A stretch of 64,000 nt of DNA from Saprospiraceae bacterium (GTDB taxonomy: Bacteria > Bacteroidota > Bacteroidia > Chitinophagales > Saprospiraceae): assembly GCA_020627785.1 (NCBI GenBank), contig JAHDGF010000001.1:199056-263055 (forward strand), in the 5' to 3' direction. The translations under genes and the position numbers were made by a program. Below are positions 1 through 9,091 of this stretch, in pieces (position 1 is the first letter of the stretch; the number at the start of each line of letters is the position of its first letter). A model generated the notes under the pieces. It saw nothing but the letters and a program-made list of their open reading frames with translations. It had not been told where the DNA came from and did not search any database.

Positions 1-854
1 CCTAGACCAGAAATGCTTAAATCTTCTCTATAGGTTAAGTTAGTGAAGACTGGTAATTCATCTGCTGAATCTGTTTCATTGTATTCTTTATATTCTTCAA
101 AGGATAGGAAGGGCATGGCAACGGACACGCCGAAATTAAATTTGTTATCAAAGTTTCCTGCCCAAGCAAGAGCAAGTTCATTCATTTTTCCAGAGCGATC
201 AATGAATTGATTTTTATTTACCAATGAAATAGTGTCGAAGAAATCAGTTTCATAGAAAAGATCATCATTTTTATCAAAGATTGCTCCTGAGTCATAAGCT
301 GGACCCGCTTCAAAACCATCTAAGTCATCCAAACCGAGACCATTGGCAACTTCCGCAAATCTTTCAGTGATTGATCCTCTCGTTTTTCCTGAATAAGAAA
401 ACTCTTCTGTAAAATTATTAGTCTGACTAAAACCAATCGTAATGTTAGAACTGAAGAGGCCAGATGGTGGTCGAAGGGTAGAGATGTAACCAATGTGGTT
501 GATATTTAAGTTTAGGTCATTTACATCTTGTCTGTTTGCACTATCATTTACTAAGAAACTTTCATTGTTGATAGCGTCCATAGAAAATCCAAAATTGAAT
601 TGGGACTTGTAGAAATCTCCTAATCCAGCGGGATTAATATTTATTGAACCAAAGTCACCACCCATGGCACCAAAGCTACCTCCTACACCTGCTGTTCTTG
701 CTGTTCCAGAAATTTGTTGATTTGTAAATCTGACTGCATCGGTCAGGGATTGTGCATTTATGAATAGAGGTAATGAGATTAAAGCAATAAGTATTTGAAA
801 TCGAAAACTGAGACTTTTAATTGAGTCTTTTATTTTAATTTGAGATAATCGCAT
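1..854 (-). CDS. OmpP1/FadL-family outer membrane protein (partial)
   Basis: This gene runs off the left edge, so only about 284 N-terminal residues are visible, read leftward from an ATG at 854. A basic N-terminus and hydrophobic stretch end at a probable signal-peptidase site (FINAQ). The mature start, LTDAVRFTNQQISGTARTAG, followed by MGGDFGSININPAGL, is the hallmark of Bacteroidota FadL/OmpP1-like barrels, often annotated as hemin receptor or aromatic transporter. The family forms outer-membrane beta-barrels for hydrophobic substrates; the substrate here cannot be read. The visible part is rich in short alternating strands. The transcript is separated from the next minus-strand gene by a terminator hairpin. 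Family assignment is fairly sure, function is not. Confidence 0.8.
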   Translation of the reverse strand, partial: MRLSQIKIKDSIKSLSFRFQILIALISLPLFINAQSLTDAVRFTNQQISGTARTAGVGGSFGAMGGDFGSININPAGLGDFYKSQFNFGFSMDAINNESFLVNDSANRQDVNDLNLNINHIGYISTLRPPSGLFSSNITIGFSQTNNFTEEFSYSGKTRGSITERFAEVANGLGLDDLDGFEAGPAYDSGAIFDKNDDLFYETDFFDTISLVNKNQFIDRSGKMNELALAWAGNFDNKFNFGVSVAMPFLSFEEYKEYNETDSADELPVFTNLTYREDLSISGL

Positions 855-932
855 AATATAAAATTTAGAAGTGATGGAAGTATTGTATGGAAAAAGAGCT
901 TTGCTGTAAGCTTAAGAATTGAGATCTTACCT

Positions 933-968
933 TTAAAAAAAGGTGGACATAAAACTTACATCCACCTT
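933..968 (-). terminator. Intrinsic terminator of the Ser/Arg repeat-protein gene
   Basis: An 8-bp inverted repeat, AAGGTGGA (940-947) and TCCACCTT (961-968), is followed on the minus strand by a run of T residues. It lies just past the stop of the repeat protein (995) and before the FadL-like gene, so those two genes are probably separate transcripts. Confidence 0.75.
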
Positions 969-994
969 CTATACTTTATAAATTAAAATCTAAT

Positions 995-2314
995 TTATTT
1001 TCCTCCTCTTTTAGAGCTTGATCTAACAGAACTACTTCTACTTGAAGATGATCTTGTTGAAGATGATCTGCTTGAAGAGCTTCTTGATGAACTTCTTGTA
1101 CTTGAACCTGAGCTTCTACTTGATCTACTTGGAGTATAGCTTCTAGAGCTAGAACTTCTTGTTGATCTTGTACTTGTTTTAGGCGCTGAGCTTCTAGTAG
1201 AAGTTCCTCTAGTCGAAGTCCCTCTTGTAGAAGTTCCTCTGGTTGAAGTTCCTCTGGTTGAAGTTCCTCTTGTTGAAGTCCCTCTTGTAGAAGTTCCTCT
1301 TGTAGAAGTTCCTCTTGAGTAATCGCTACCTGAAGAAATTCCTCTTGATCTTTGTTGTTCGACAGTAGTGCTTCTTTCACCTCTGAAGACGCTTGATCTA
1401 GGTGTTTTAGTGTTAGTAGAAGGTGCAGGCGAAATATCAGATCTGCTTGTTCCTCTACTTGTATTAGGTCTAGAAGTTACTCCTGAATCAGTTCCAGTAC
1501 CTCTGTTGTATTTAGTTATCCTTGGTCCAGATTCTGTTTGTAATATTCTAGTTTTTCCTGATCCAGTTGCAACTCCTGCAGGCTGAGATCCTCCTTTAAT
1601 ACCTCCAGCTGTCGGCGTATTTGGAGAAACTGTTCTAGGTCCGTTCAATCGACCTCCTTTGCTGCTACTCGTACTTCCGCCAGTTCTTGGTCCATAGTGT
1701 CCATTAGCATTGGTCGTGTAGTTATAGGTGTTATTGTTGTTGTTTCCATAGTAGTTATTATTCCATGAATTACCCCAACCGTTGTTCCATCCCGGCGGAC
1801 ATGGATATCCCCAGTTGTTGATGTATGCATAATTGTTGTATCCCCAATAATTATACGCCCAGTTGTTGTGACCCCAGTTGTTGTATCCCCAGTTGTGGTA
1901 TCCCCATCTATTGAATCTTCTATTTCTGTTGTATCCCCAACCTCTATTATTTATAAAGTAGAAACTTGGGCCTCTGAAATTGTTAGCATAAGAAAAATAT
2001 GGATCATAACCGTAAAAATATGGATCTACGAAACATACATTATCAAATCCGAATCTAGAATAAGATCTGTGAAATCTTCTGATTCTTGAGCTGTAGTAGT
2101 AGTCATAATCATTCCAATAATCAAATTCTTCATAGTCCGCATCATCGTAGTAGTACGAATCGTCGTCATAACCAGTGTTAGAAAAGTCTGTTGATGCTTC
2201 GTAGTTATAATCCACATTATCTGGATTGTAGTACAAATCATCAAATTGAGCGGTGGAAGAAATAGCAAACCCGAGAACTAGAATCATAACCGTGCAAAAC
2301 CTTAGCTGTTTCAT
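995..2314 (-). CDS. Secreted Tyr/Asn-rich, Ser/Arg-rich low-complexity repeat protein
   Basis: I do not recognise a family. I chose the ATG at 2314 (439 aa), because it starts a clean signal peptide (MKQLRFCTVMILVLGFAISS, then TAQ); an in-frame ATG at 2347 adds 11 polar residues. The mature protein has three zones. Residues about 20-90 are rich in Asp and Tyr. Residues about 130-210 carry WGYNNWGH-like Asn/Trp/Gly/Tyr repeats. The C-terminal half is Ser/Thr/Arg-rich, with eight perfect GTSTR units (about 333-372) and then an SSSRSSS tail ending SKRGGK. There is no T9SS sorting domain. The shape suggests a secreted, highly basic, disordered surface or matrix protein. A minus-strand terminator follows. 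Coding potential is supported by the signal peptide and by repeat units that change at the third base while keeping GTSTR. Confidence 0.75.
   Translation of the reverse strand: MKQLRFCTVMILVLGFAISSTAQFDDLYYNPDNVDYNYEASTDFSNTGYDDDSYYYDDADYEEFDYWNDYDYYYSSRIRRFHRSYSRFGFDNVCFVDPYFYGYDPYFSYANNFRGPSFYFINNRGWGYNRNRRFNRWGYHNWGYNNWGHNNWAYNYWGYNNYAYINNWGYPCPPGWNNGWGNSWNNNYYGNNNNNTYNYTTNANGHYGPRTGGSTSSSKGGRLNGPRTVSPNTPTAGGIKGGSQPAGVATGSGKTRILQTESGPRITKYNRGTGTDSGVTSRPNTSRGTSRSDISPAPSTNTKTPRSSVFRGERSTTVEQQRSRGISSGSDYSRGTSTRGTSTRGTSTRGTSTRGTSTRGTSTRGTSTRGTSTRSSAPKTSTRSTRSSSSRSYTPSRSSRSSGSSTRSSSRSSSSRSSSTRSSSSRSSSVRSSSKRGGK
1200..1319. repeat. Tandem array of eight 15-bp units (GTSTR-coding)
   Basis: Eight contiguous 15-bp units of the form GAAGTTCCTCTTGTA run from 1200 to 1319, with only scattered substitutions (TTGT, GGTT, AGTC ends; T or C at one position). 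Read on the minus strand each encodes Gly-Thr-Ser-Thr-Arg. The differences are synonymous, so protein sequence is held while DNA drifts. The unit is a multiple of three, so slippage would change copy number without breaking the frame. Confidence 0.9.
1806..1910. repeat. Degenerate CCCCAGTTGTTGTAT repeats coding WGYNNWG-like motifs
   Basis: Imperfect copies of CCCCAGTTGTTGTAT-like blocks recur across this stretch. On the minus strand they encode repeated Trp-Gly-Tyr-Asn-Asn motifs inside the low-complexity protein. Confidence 0.65.
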
Positions 2315-2374
2315 AGTCTTATATTTAGTATTATTAGTATTCAACATTAGCGTTTAATTACATCCTCAATTTAT

Positions 2375-2382
2375 TAGTTTTG
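2375..2382 (+). promoter_or_regulatory. Possible Bacteroidota -7 element upstream of proS
   Basis: TAGTTTTG fits the TAnnTTTG -7 consensus, on the proS strand and 132 bases before its start codon. A TTG at the expected upstream spacing is not present, so this is only a partial match. Confidence 0.35.
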
Positions 2383-2514
2383 CGGGTGAAATGCTGTTAA
2401 TGCTCTATTAAAGTGGATAATTAAATCTGTTAAAATCGGTTAAAAACAGGGTATTTCGTAAGATTTGCACAATTAAGATGAAAGAATCGCGATGAATTCG
2501 CAATAAAGACTAAA

Positions 2515-3981
2515 ATGGCTAAAGAAATTACAAAAAGAGAGGATAACTACTCTCAATGGTATACAGATATTGTTAAGAAGGCTGCTTTGGCAGATCATTC
2601 GGCAGTAAGGGGGTGCATGGTTATTAAACCGACTGGTTTTGCTATCTGGGAGAAGATGAAAGACCAATTGGATAAGATGTTTAAAGATACGGGTCATGTC
2701 AATGCATATTTTCCTCTATTTATCCCTAAAAGTTTTTTAAGCAAAGAAGCAGAGCATGTTGAAGGCTTTGCCAAAGAATGTGCAGTTGTTACTCATCATC
2801 GATTGATGAATAATCCCGATGGGCCTGGAGTAGTGGTCGATCCTTCTGCAAAGCTTGAAGAAGAATTGATTGTACGACCGACTTCAGAGACGATTATTTG
2901 GAATACTTACAGAGATTGGATTAAGAGTTATAGAGACCTGCCTTTGTTGATCAATCAATGGGCTAACGTGGTTCGATGGGAAATGAGAACTCGTCCATTT
3001 TTAAGGACTGCTGAGTTTTTGTGGCAGGAAGGTCATACAGCTCATGCGACTGAGCAAGAAGCGATTGAAGAGTCTCGAATGATTCATGATTTATACGCCC
3101 AATTTGCAGAAGAGTATATGGCGATGCCAGTGATAAAAGGAGCTAAAACTGCCAATGAACGGTTTGCTGGGGCAGTTGAGACTTTTACCATTGAGGCAAT
3201 GATGCAGGATAAAAAGGCTTTGCAAGCAGGAACTTCTCATTTCCTTGGGCAGAATTTTGCCAAGGCATTTGAGGTGAAGTATTTAAATAGTGAAAATAAA
3301 GAGGAATATGTGTGGGCTACTTCTTGGGGGGTTTCAACAAGATTGGTCGGTGGATTAGTAATGACTCATTCAGATGATGAAGGATTGGTATTGCCACCAA
3401 AGTTGGCTCCTATTCAAGTGGTCATTGTACCTATACCTAAGCCTTTGCCAGAACTTTTAGAAAAAGGAGCACAGATTGCTAAATTATTAAGAGACAAGGG
3501 AATTTCAGTAAAGATAGATCAGGATCCAACGAAAAGGCCAGGCTTTAAGTTTGCTGAATATGAAATGAAAGGCATTCCAGTGCGTATAGGGATTGGACCT
3601 AGAGACTTGGAAAAGAATCAAGTTGAGGTTGCTCGTAGAGACACCAAAACAAAAGAAGGCGTATCAATTGATGGCATTGTTGATCATGTAAGTAAACTTT
3701 TGGTTGATATTCAGGAAAATTTATTGGTTAAAGCCAAGGCATTTAGAGCAGAGAATACACACACTGCTGATACCTATGATGACTTTAAATCTTTACTAGA
3801 TGAAAAGGGAGGATTTATAGAAGCTCATTGGGATGGAACCACTGAAACAGAATTGAAAGTGAAGGGAGATACTGGTGCTACAATAAGATGTATTCCTATT
3901 GAGGGTGATAAAGCTCCAGGCAAATGTATGGTTACTGGTAAAGATTCTACTCAGAAAGTAATATTTGCGAAAGCATACTAA
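2515..3981 (+). CDS. proS: Prolyl-tRNA synthetase (archaeal/eukaryal type)
   Basis: Charges tRNA-Pro with proline in the cytoplasm using ATP. The protein is 488 aa, the length of the archaeal/eukaryal-type ProRS that lacks the bacterial editing insertion. Visible class II motifs are RPTSET (121-126), motif 2 with [20 protein letters not shown] (152-171) and motif 3 with [19 protein letters not shown] (272-290). The anticodon-binding domain follows ([11 protein letters not shown]), and then the C-terminal domain of this class, ending in tyrosine (FAKAY). ProRS of this type is standard in Bacteroidota. The ATG at 2515 gives the expected N-terminus ([10 protein letters not shown]). A tRNA-Pro gene lies about 380 bases downstream, beyond its own promoter. 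Confidence 0.97.
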   Translation: MAKEITKREDNYSQWYTDIVKKAALADHSAVRGCMVIKPTGFAIWEKMKDQLDKMFKDTGHVNAYFPLFIPKSFLSKEAEHVEGFAKECAVVTHHRLMNNPDGPGVVVDPSAKLEEELIVRPTSETIIWNTYRDWIKSYRDLPLLINQWANVVRWEMRTRPFLRTAEFLWQEGHTAHATEQEAIEESRMIHDLYAQFAEEYMAMPVIKGAKTANERFAGAVETFTIEAMMQDKKALQAGTSHFLGQNFAKAFEVKYLNSENKEEYVWATSWGVSTRLVGGLVMTHSDDEGLVLPPKLAPIQVVIVPIPKPLPELLEKGAQIAKLLRDKGISVKIDQDPTKRPGFKFAEYEMKGIPVRIGIGPRDLEKNQVEVARRDTKTKEGVSIDGIVDHVSKLLVDIQENLLVKAKAFRAENTHTADTYDDFKSLLDEKGGFIEAHWDGTTETELKVKGDTGATIRCIPIEGDKAPGKCMVTGKDSTQKVIFAKAY

Positions 3982-4155
3982 AGATTATTTCTTGTATAAG
4001 TTAAATGAGTAATACCAACCAATTCTTCAATCTTTATGGTGGTTTTGCACATATGGAATTTAGTATTTCAAGCATTATAGTTCAATTGAAGCAACCAAAC
4101 GTTGAACTAAAAAATGACCCTCTATTGTCATGGTGTGAAAAATTCCAAAATGCAC

Positions 4156-4186
4156 TTGTTTAATGCTTAATTCTTAATTACATTTG
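4156..4186 (+). promoter_or_regulatory. Promoter of the tRNA-Ser/tRNA-Pro transcript
   Basis: TTG (4156-4158), a 20-base spacer and TACATTTG (4179-4186) match the Bacteroidota housekeeping consensus TTG-N19-21-TAnnTTTG fully. The first tRNA base lies 57 bases downstream of the -7 box. The 3982-4243 gap holds nothing else I can support. Confidence 0.8.
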
Positions 4187-4243
4187 CATCGCTTTTCTCA
4201 CAGGAGAGAAGCTTACTAGAAGAAGAAAATATTAAAACCATTT

Positions 4244-4332
4244 GGTGAAGTGGGTGAGTGGCTGAAACCACCGGTTTGCTAAATCGGCGTACTTGGAAAC
4301 AGGTACCGGGGGTTCGAATCCCTCCTTCACCG
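4244..4332 (+). tRNA. tRNA-Ser (anticodon GCT)
   Basis: An 89-nt class II tRNA. The acceptor stem is GGTGAAG paired with CTTCACC, with G as discriminator base. The anticodon loop TTTGCTAAA carries GCT at 4278-4280, reading AGC/AGU serine codons. A long variable arm (TACTTGGAAACAGGTA) and the T loop TTCGAAT are clear. CCA is not encoded. Confidence 0.96.
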
Positions 4333-4360
4333 CTCTGGTTTTAAAAAGAAATAATAGGAT

Positions 4361-4435
4361 AGGGATGTGGCGCAGTCCGGTTAGCGCACTTGGTTTGGGA
4401 CCAAGGGGTCGAAGGTTCGAATCCTTTCATCCCTA
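4361..4435 (+). tRNA. tRNA-Pro (anticodon TGG)
   Basis: A 75-nt tRNA. The acceptor stem AGGGATG pairs with CATCCCT, with A as discriminator. The anticodon stem CTTGG/CCAAG frames the loop TTTGGGA with anticodon TGG, and the T loop is TTCGAAT. It lies 28 bases after tRNA-Ser and is probably co-transcribed with it. CCA is not encoded. Confidence 0.96.
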
Positions 4436-4447
4436 CTATCTAATAAG

Positions 4448-4490
4448 AATGACCCCGATGATCTATAGATTATCGGGGTCATTTCTTTTT
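4448..4490 (+). terminator. Intrinsic terminator of the tRNA operon
   Basis: A perfect 12-bp stem, AATGACCCCGAT (4448-4459) and ATCGGGGTCATT (4472-4483), is followed by CTTTTT. It starts 13 bases after tRNA-Pro. Confidence 0.9.
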
Positions 4491-4662
4491 ATCCTTTCGT
4501 TTAATTGTCACACCTCAGCATTTCGGATCTTATATCAATACATGGGTTAGAAAATAATTGGGATATTAATACCCCTGGAAAAAGACCTTTGTCGGTTAGA
4601 CTCCTATTTAAAGGAACAAACGGCATCATATTTATAGTTATAGAGATATAATTCCAAAAAAC

Positions 4663-5310
4663 ATGAAACCTATATTAATCTCATCTCTATTATTGATATA
4701 CTTTAATGTACTATCGGCTCAGAATTATGTCGATGCCTTAATTGTAAAATCTGACGATTCCGTCATTGAGTGCTCTATTAAGGCACCTTTTAGTGCTTTT
4801 AAGGATGAGATTCAGGTGAAAAAATCGGAAGATGGAAAGCCTACGAAGTTTGCAAGTGAGCAGATTAAATATTTAGTGCTTCTCCCAGGAACGGATTCAG
4901 AAACTGTACTGGTATTTACAAAGTTCACGCAGTTCAATGCCAAAGGTACTTCATCACGTCCAATAAAAAATGGACTTTGGTTACGACTAATGAGTGGTTG
5001 TGAGGAAATAGAATTGTATGAATCTATCTCCAGTATAAAATACTCAAGATCAAAGCTATATATGGTTTATCTACAGGACGGTTTTACAAATTATTATTTG
5101 AGAAGGGAAAATGAAAAAATCCCTACAATGGTCTGTATGAATTTAGATGCTTTTAAGGCAAGTTCTACTGGAATGCCTGGAGGTAAAAAATATAATCAAA
5201 GAATCTTATCTGCTTATTTCAAGGATAAGCCAAAATTGCAAGATCAGATTGGTGCAGAAAAGGTTAGTCTCAATACCTTATTTGAAATAGTAAAATCATA
5301 TTGTAATTAA
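4663..5310 (+). CDS. Secreted protein of unknown function, tandem paralog 1 of 3
   Basis: I do not recognise the family. The protein is 215 aa with a signal peptide (MKPILISSLLLIYFNVLSAQ), so it is exported. The mature start, NYVDALIVKSDDSVIECSIK, is matched by the next two genes. Shared landmarks are a K-x-DGS-like turn near the N-terminus, a block like IKYLVLLPG, a block with WLRLMSGCEEIELYE, an aromatic strand near FTNYYLRR, a conserved [EK]IPT, and a C-terminal Cys two residues before the end (YCN). The middle Cys and the C-terminal Cys occur in all three paralogs and might form a disulfide after export. The next gene starts 6 bases after this stop, so the set is probably one operon. Confidence 0.8.
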   Translation: MKPILISSLLLIYFNVLSAQNYVDALIVKSDDSVIECSIKAPFSAFKDEIQVKKSEDGKPTKFASEQIKYLVLLPGTDSETVLVFTKFTQFNAKGTSSRPIKNGLWLRLMSGCEEIELYESISSIKYSRSKLYMVYLQDGFTNYYLRRENEKIPTMVCMNLDAFKASSTGMPGGKKYNQRILSAYFKDKPKLQDQIGAEKVSLNTLFEIVKSYCN

Positions 5311-5316
5311 AATCTA

Positions 5317-5949
5317 ATGAAAAATTTAATCATACTTCTATTTGTGATTGGTGTAACTACTAATCTTACAGCCCAGGGCTTTGTTGATGCTATTTTGATT
5401 AAAAAAGATGGATCACAGACCCAAGGATTGGTTGAGTCAAATTTTCGAACGGGAACGAAAAAATTAAAATTTAAAGCCAATAAGAAAGCAAAGACTCAAT
5501 CCATTCAAAGTGAATCACTAAGATATTTGATCATTAAAAAAGGTGGCGTCGAGTTGATGTTGAAATACACCAATTGGTTTCAACCCAATTTCACATTAAC
5601 CAAGACTGTTGAGAAGGATAAAAAGTTTTGGTTGGTCGTGTTGAATAGATGTCCAGCGATGGAATTAATGTCGCATGTTTCTGCGATTAAATCTTCGAAG
5701 GATGAATTGACATTTATCTATGATCCAGATACTAAACGATATACATTTGTCCAAAGAGCAGAGGAAAGAATTCCTACGGTTGTCGCACAACTTTTAGATC
5801 CCTACAATCCAGATAGGTCTAGCATGTTTAATGATGTAAACAAAGATCTATTTAAAAATTATTTAGAATCTGGAGGTGATGATTTTGATCTGCCTGCTGA
5901 ATTGAGCTTAAGATTTATTTATCAAGTGGCGAATACGAAGTGTGATTAA
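5317..5949 (+). CDS. Secreted protein of unknown function, tandem paralog 2 of 3
   Basis: A 210-aa protein with signal peptide MKNLIILLFVIGVTTNLTAQ. It aligns by eye with its neighbours: GFVDAILIKKDGSQTQGLVE at the mature start, LRYLIIKKGG, FWLVVLNRCPAMELM with the conserved Cys, then a Tyr-rich strand (KRYTFVQRAEERIPT), and a final KCD. It begins 6 bases after paralog 1. No enzyme motif is visible. The repeated beta-strand pattern and small size would suit a periplasmic or surface-associated beta protein, but that is inference. Confidence 0.8.
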   Translation: MKNLIILLFVIGVTTNLTAQGFVDAILIKKDGSQTQGLVESNFRTGTKKLKFKANKKAKTQSIQSESLRYLIIKKGGVELMLKYTNWFQPNFTLTKTVEKDKKFWLVVLNRCPAMELMSHVSAIKSSKDELTFIYDPDTKRYTFVQRAEERIPTVVAQLLDPYNPDRSSMFNDVNKDLFKNYLESGGDDFDLPAELSLRFIYQVANTKCD

Positions 5950-5988
5950 GATTATTGGAATGTTTTATCATCCTTGAATTTAATTAAG

Positions 5989-6645
5989 ATGCGTTACCTT
6001 TTATTTGTAATTCTTTTACTATCGGGACAAAGTCTAGTTGCACAAGTGTATGTAAATGCAACGGTAAGTAAGAATGATGGTTCCTCAATAAACATGTTAG
6101 TGAAGACGCCTTTTCCAACTGGAAAAAGTTTCAAGTATAAAATTACAGAAAATGGCAAGTCTCAGAAAATGAGGCTTGACAAAATTAAAATGGTAAAATT
6201 TAATCCTGGAACAGAATCAGAGATTATTTTGAAGCATACAAAGTATTGGTTGAATAGAGTTTCAGATGGTCAGATTGTGGGAGATACAGAACTTTCAAAA
6301 TCCTTTTGGTGGCTGAGAGTAGTAGATTCCTGCGATAAAATAGAATACCTCGAACAGATCTCTCTTTGTTATGGAACAAGATTCGATACGTATGTAATGT
6401 ATCACTCAATATCAGATTTTTATACCTACCATTATCAACGGAATGGAGAGGAATTTCCTACCCGTATCGCTAGCCATTTAAATCCGACTATTAGAAATCA
6501 AGAGGGAAATGATTATCTACAGGAACTAAATCAAATGTTATTGGTAAATTATTTTAAGAATGATCCAATGATTTTAGATGAATTAGATGGCATGCCAATT
6601 ACATTAAAATCACTAGGTGAATTTATGAGATTCATTTGTGATTGA
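5989..6645 (+). CDS. Secreted protein of unknown function, tandem paralog 3 of 3
   Basis: I chose the ATG at 5989 (218 aa), because it begins a normal signal peptide (MRYLLFVILLLSGQSLVAQ); an in-frame TTG at 5974 would add five residues. The same landmarks as in the two genes before it are present: VYVNATVSKNDGSSINMLVK, IKMVKFNPGTESEIILKHTK, FWWLRVVDSCDKIEYLE with the conserved Cys, YHYQRNGEEFPT, and a last-three-residue ICD. The gap to paralog 2 is 39 bases. The three copies differ widely in sequence, so the duplications are old. The last member of the set; glpK follows after 125 bases. Confidence 0.8.
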   Translation: MRYLLFVILLLSGQSLVAQVYVNATVSKNDGSSINMLVKTPFPTGKSFKYKITENGKSQKMRLDKIKMVKFNPGTESEIILKHTKYWLNRVSDGQIVGDTELSKSFWWLRVVDSCDKIEYLEQISLCYGTRFDTYVMYHSISDFYTYHYQRNGEEFPTRIASHLNPTIRNQEGNDYLQELNQMLLVNYFKNDPMILDELDGMPITLKSLGEFMRFICD

Positions 6646-6770
6646 TTTTTTGGTTTCTGATAATTATGGATTTATTTTTCTGAATGTTTGTAGACATGGT
6701 TTTAATTAATCGTTTGATATGACTTAATAGTCTTTGGCAATTCATTAAATTGAAGTTCTAAAGACTTACT

Positions 6771-8264
6771 ATGAAAAAGAAATATGTGATAGCCCTTGAT
6801 CAAGGGACCACTTCTTCTCGAGCCATAATATTTTCAAAGGCTGGCAAAATTGTACATACTTCACAAAAAGAATTTAAGCAGATTTTTCCAAAACCAGGAT
6901 GGGTAGAGCATGACCCAATGGAAATTAGGAAAACCCAATTGGGGGTTATGAAAGCGGTCTGTAAAGACAAAGGAATTGATGGCAATTCAATTGCTGCAAT
7001 AGGCATTACCAATCAAAGAGAGACCACGGTTGTATGGGATAGAAAAACAGGCAAGCCGATATATAATGCCATTGTTTGGCAGGATCGAAGAACAGCGGAA
7101 TACTGTGATCATCTGAAATCAAAAGGCCATGCTAATATGGTCAAGAAAAAAACGGGACTTGTCTTAGATGCTTATTTTTCGGGTACAAAAGTTAGATGGA
7201 TTTTAGAGCATGTGAAGGGTGCTCGTGCGAAAGCGAGACGGGGTGAACTGGCTTTTGGTACGATTGATTCATGGATTCTATGGAACTTAACTAAAGGGCA
7301 AGTGCATGTAACGGATGTTACAAATGCGAGTCGTACGATGATGTTTAATATTAAGACATTGGAGTGGGACGATGAATTGTTGAAGATGCTCGATGTTCCA
7401 AAATCCATGTTGCCGGAGGTCAAAAGTTCTAGTGAGATTTATGGGCATACTACCCTTGCTGGTGCATCCATACCTATTGCAGGAATTGCTGGTGATCAGC
7501 AAGCTGCGTTATTTGGTCAGATGTGTGTGCGACCTGGGATGGCTAAGAATACTTACGGGACCGGTTGTTTTCTGGTGCTCAATACCGGAGATAAAATTGT
7601 ACGGTCAAAAAATAATCTGTTGTCCACTATAGCTTGGCAAATAAATGGCAAGACCACCTATGCTTTGGAGGGTTCCGTGTTTGTAGCTGGAGCTGCGATT
7701 CAGTGGTTGCGTGATGGACTTAATATCATTGATACTGCTGCGGAGAGTGAAAAACTTGCGAAGAAGGTCAAAGATAATGGAGGAGTTTATTTTGTTCCAG
7801 CATTGACTGGATTGGGTGCACCGCATTGGGATCAATATGCTCGGGGAGCTATTGTAGGCATAACAAGAGGTACTACTAAGGCACACATAACAAGAGCAGC
7901 TATTGAGAGTATTGGATTTCAAGTAGCAGAGGTAGTGAATGCTATGAAGTCTGACATGGGTGGAAGTTTGAAAGAATTAAGAGTCGATGGAGGAGCGGTA
8001 GCTAATAACTTATTATTACAGAATCAAGCCGACTTATTAGGTAGTAAAGTGGTGCGTCCTAAGGTTTTGGAAACGACCGCATTGGGTGCAGCATATCTTG
8101 CAGGTTTGGCTACTAAGTTTTGGTCGGGTACTAATGAGATAAAGAAGCAATGGAAAGAGGATAAGACTTTTAAGTCTACTATCAATGCGAAAACGAGAGA
8201 AGATAAAATGTCAGATTGGGATCGAGCAGTTAAGCGATCAAAGGGCTGGATAAATTCAAAATAA
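6771..8264 (+). CDS. glpK: Glycerol kinase
   Basis: Phosphorylates glycerol with ATP to sn-glycerol 3-phosphate in the cytoplasm, trapping it after entry. At 497 aa it is full length for the FGGY family. The N-terminal phosphate-binding motif DQGTTSSR (10-17) and the glycerol-contact segment [11 protein letters not shown] are visible, as are [18 protein letters not shown] and [17 protein letters not shown]. The aquaglyceroporin gene begins 13 bases after its stop, which gives the classic uptake and trapping pair. No glycerol-3-phosphate dehydrogenase gene is in the window. Confidence 0.97.
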   Translation: MKKKYVIALDQGTTSSRAIIFSKAGKIVHTSQKEFKQIFPKPGWVEHDPMEIRKTQLGVMKAVCKDKGIDGNSIAAIGITNQRETTVVWDRKTGKPIYNAIVWQDRRTAEYCDHLKSKGHANMVKKKTGLVLDAYFSGTKVRWILEHVKGARAKARRGELAFGTIDSWILWNLTKGQVHVTDVTNASRTMMFNIKTLEWDDELLKMLDVPKSMLPEVKSSSEIYGHTTLAGASIPIAGIAGDQQAALFGQMCVRPGMAKNTYGTGCFLVLNTGDKIVRSKNNLLSTIAWQINGKTTYALEGSVFVAGAAIQWLRDGLNIIDTAAESEKLAKKVKDNGGVYFVPALTGLGAPHWDQYARGAIVGITRGTTKAHITRAAIESIGFQVAEVVNAMKSDMGGSLKELRVDGGAVANNLLLQNQADLLGSKVVRPKVLETTALGAAYLAGLATKFWSGTNEIKKQWKEDKTFKSTINAKTREDKMSDWDRAVKRSKGWINSK

Positions 8265-8276
8265 AACCAAAAGTTT

Positions 8277-9011
8277 ATGACACCATTTATTGCAGAAATC
8301 GTTGGAACGATGTTACTTATTTTATTGGGTAATGGAGTTGTTGCAAATTGTTTGTTGAAGGATACCCTTGGAAATAATGGCGGCTGGCTGCTGATAAATT
8401 TAGCTTGGGGCTTGGCGGTTTATGTTGCAGTTGTTGTTGCTGGACCCATTAGTGGGGCACATTTAAACCCAGCTGTGAGTGTTGGTTTGGCAGTGGCTGG
8501 GAAATTTGCCTGGGCTAAGGTAGGTCCGTATGTGTTGGCTCAATTTATAGGTGCTGGTCTGGGTTCTATTTTGGTCTGGTTGACTTATCGAGATCATTAT
8601 AAAGCCACCGATGATGTCGATGCAAAACTTGGGACCTTTGCTACTGGAGCTGTTTATAGAAATCCAGTTTTTAATGTAATGACTGAGTTGATTGGAACCT
8701 TTGTTTTGGTCTTTACGGCTTTGTATATAGCGGGGCCTACTTTTGAGGCTAGTGGAATTTCTGAAGTGAGTTTTGGTCTGGGTTCAGTAGGTGCATTGCC
8801 GATTGCATTGACAGTAGTTGTTATTGGAATGAGTCTGGGGGGTGCAACAGGTTATGCCATCAATCCTGCACGTGATTTGGGACCTAGAATAATGCATGGT
8901 CTATTGCCGATTGGAAAGAAGCGAGACGGTGATTGGTCGTATTCATGGGTTCCAGTTGTCGGTCCCATTTTGGGCGCAACTATTGCAGCCTTGCTTTATA
9001 ATGTATTTTAA
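8277..9011 (+). CDS. glpF: Aquaglyceroporin (glycerol facilitator)
   Basis: A 244-aa inner-membrane channel of the MIP family that lets glycerol diffuse into the cell. Both NPA half-helix motifs are intact: HLNPAVSVG (NPA 64-66) and YAINPARDLGPR (NPA 196-198). The Asp directly after NPAR (D200) is the usual mark of glycerol-conducting members rather than strict water channels. Six hydrophobic segments can be seen. It is placed 13 bases after glpK, so influx and phosphorylation are probably co-expressed. Confidence 0.95.
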   Translation: MTPFIAEIVGTMLLILLGNGVVANCLLKDTLGNNGGWLLINLAWGLAVYVAVVVAGPISGAHLNPAVSVGLAVAGKFAWAKVGPYVLAQFIGAGLGSILVWLTYRDHYKATDDVDAKLGTFATGAVYRNPVFNVMTELIGTFVLVFTALYIAGPTFEASGISEVSFGLGSVGALPIALTVVVIGMSLGGATGYAINPARDLGPRIMHGLLPIGKKRDGDWSYSWVPVVGPILGATIAALLYNVF

Positions 9012-9091
9012 ACATAAAATAACCTTGACTTTTTGATAACACTTTCGAATGGTTCGGATGCGTTATTCTCTAAGAGATTAAAAAGAATACT

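Noticed and set aside
1200-1319. Short tandem repeats that could suggest a CRISPR array
   Set aside because: The units are contiguous with no unique spacers and are in frame inside a coding gene.
976-1380. Open frame on the minus strand rich in Glu, Leu and Gln
   Set aside because: It is a different frame of the 15-bp repeat array within the Ser/Arg-rich protein gene. The signal peptide and synonymous drift support the other frame.
1368-1586. 72-codon open frame on the plus strand
   Set aside because: Antisense to the repeat protein gene, with low-complexity composition and no start signal.
4293-4550. 85-codon open frame across both tRNA genes
   Set aside because: It overlaps the tRNA-Ser and tRNA-Pro genes and the terminator, so it cannot be a protein gene.
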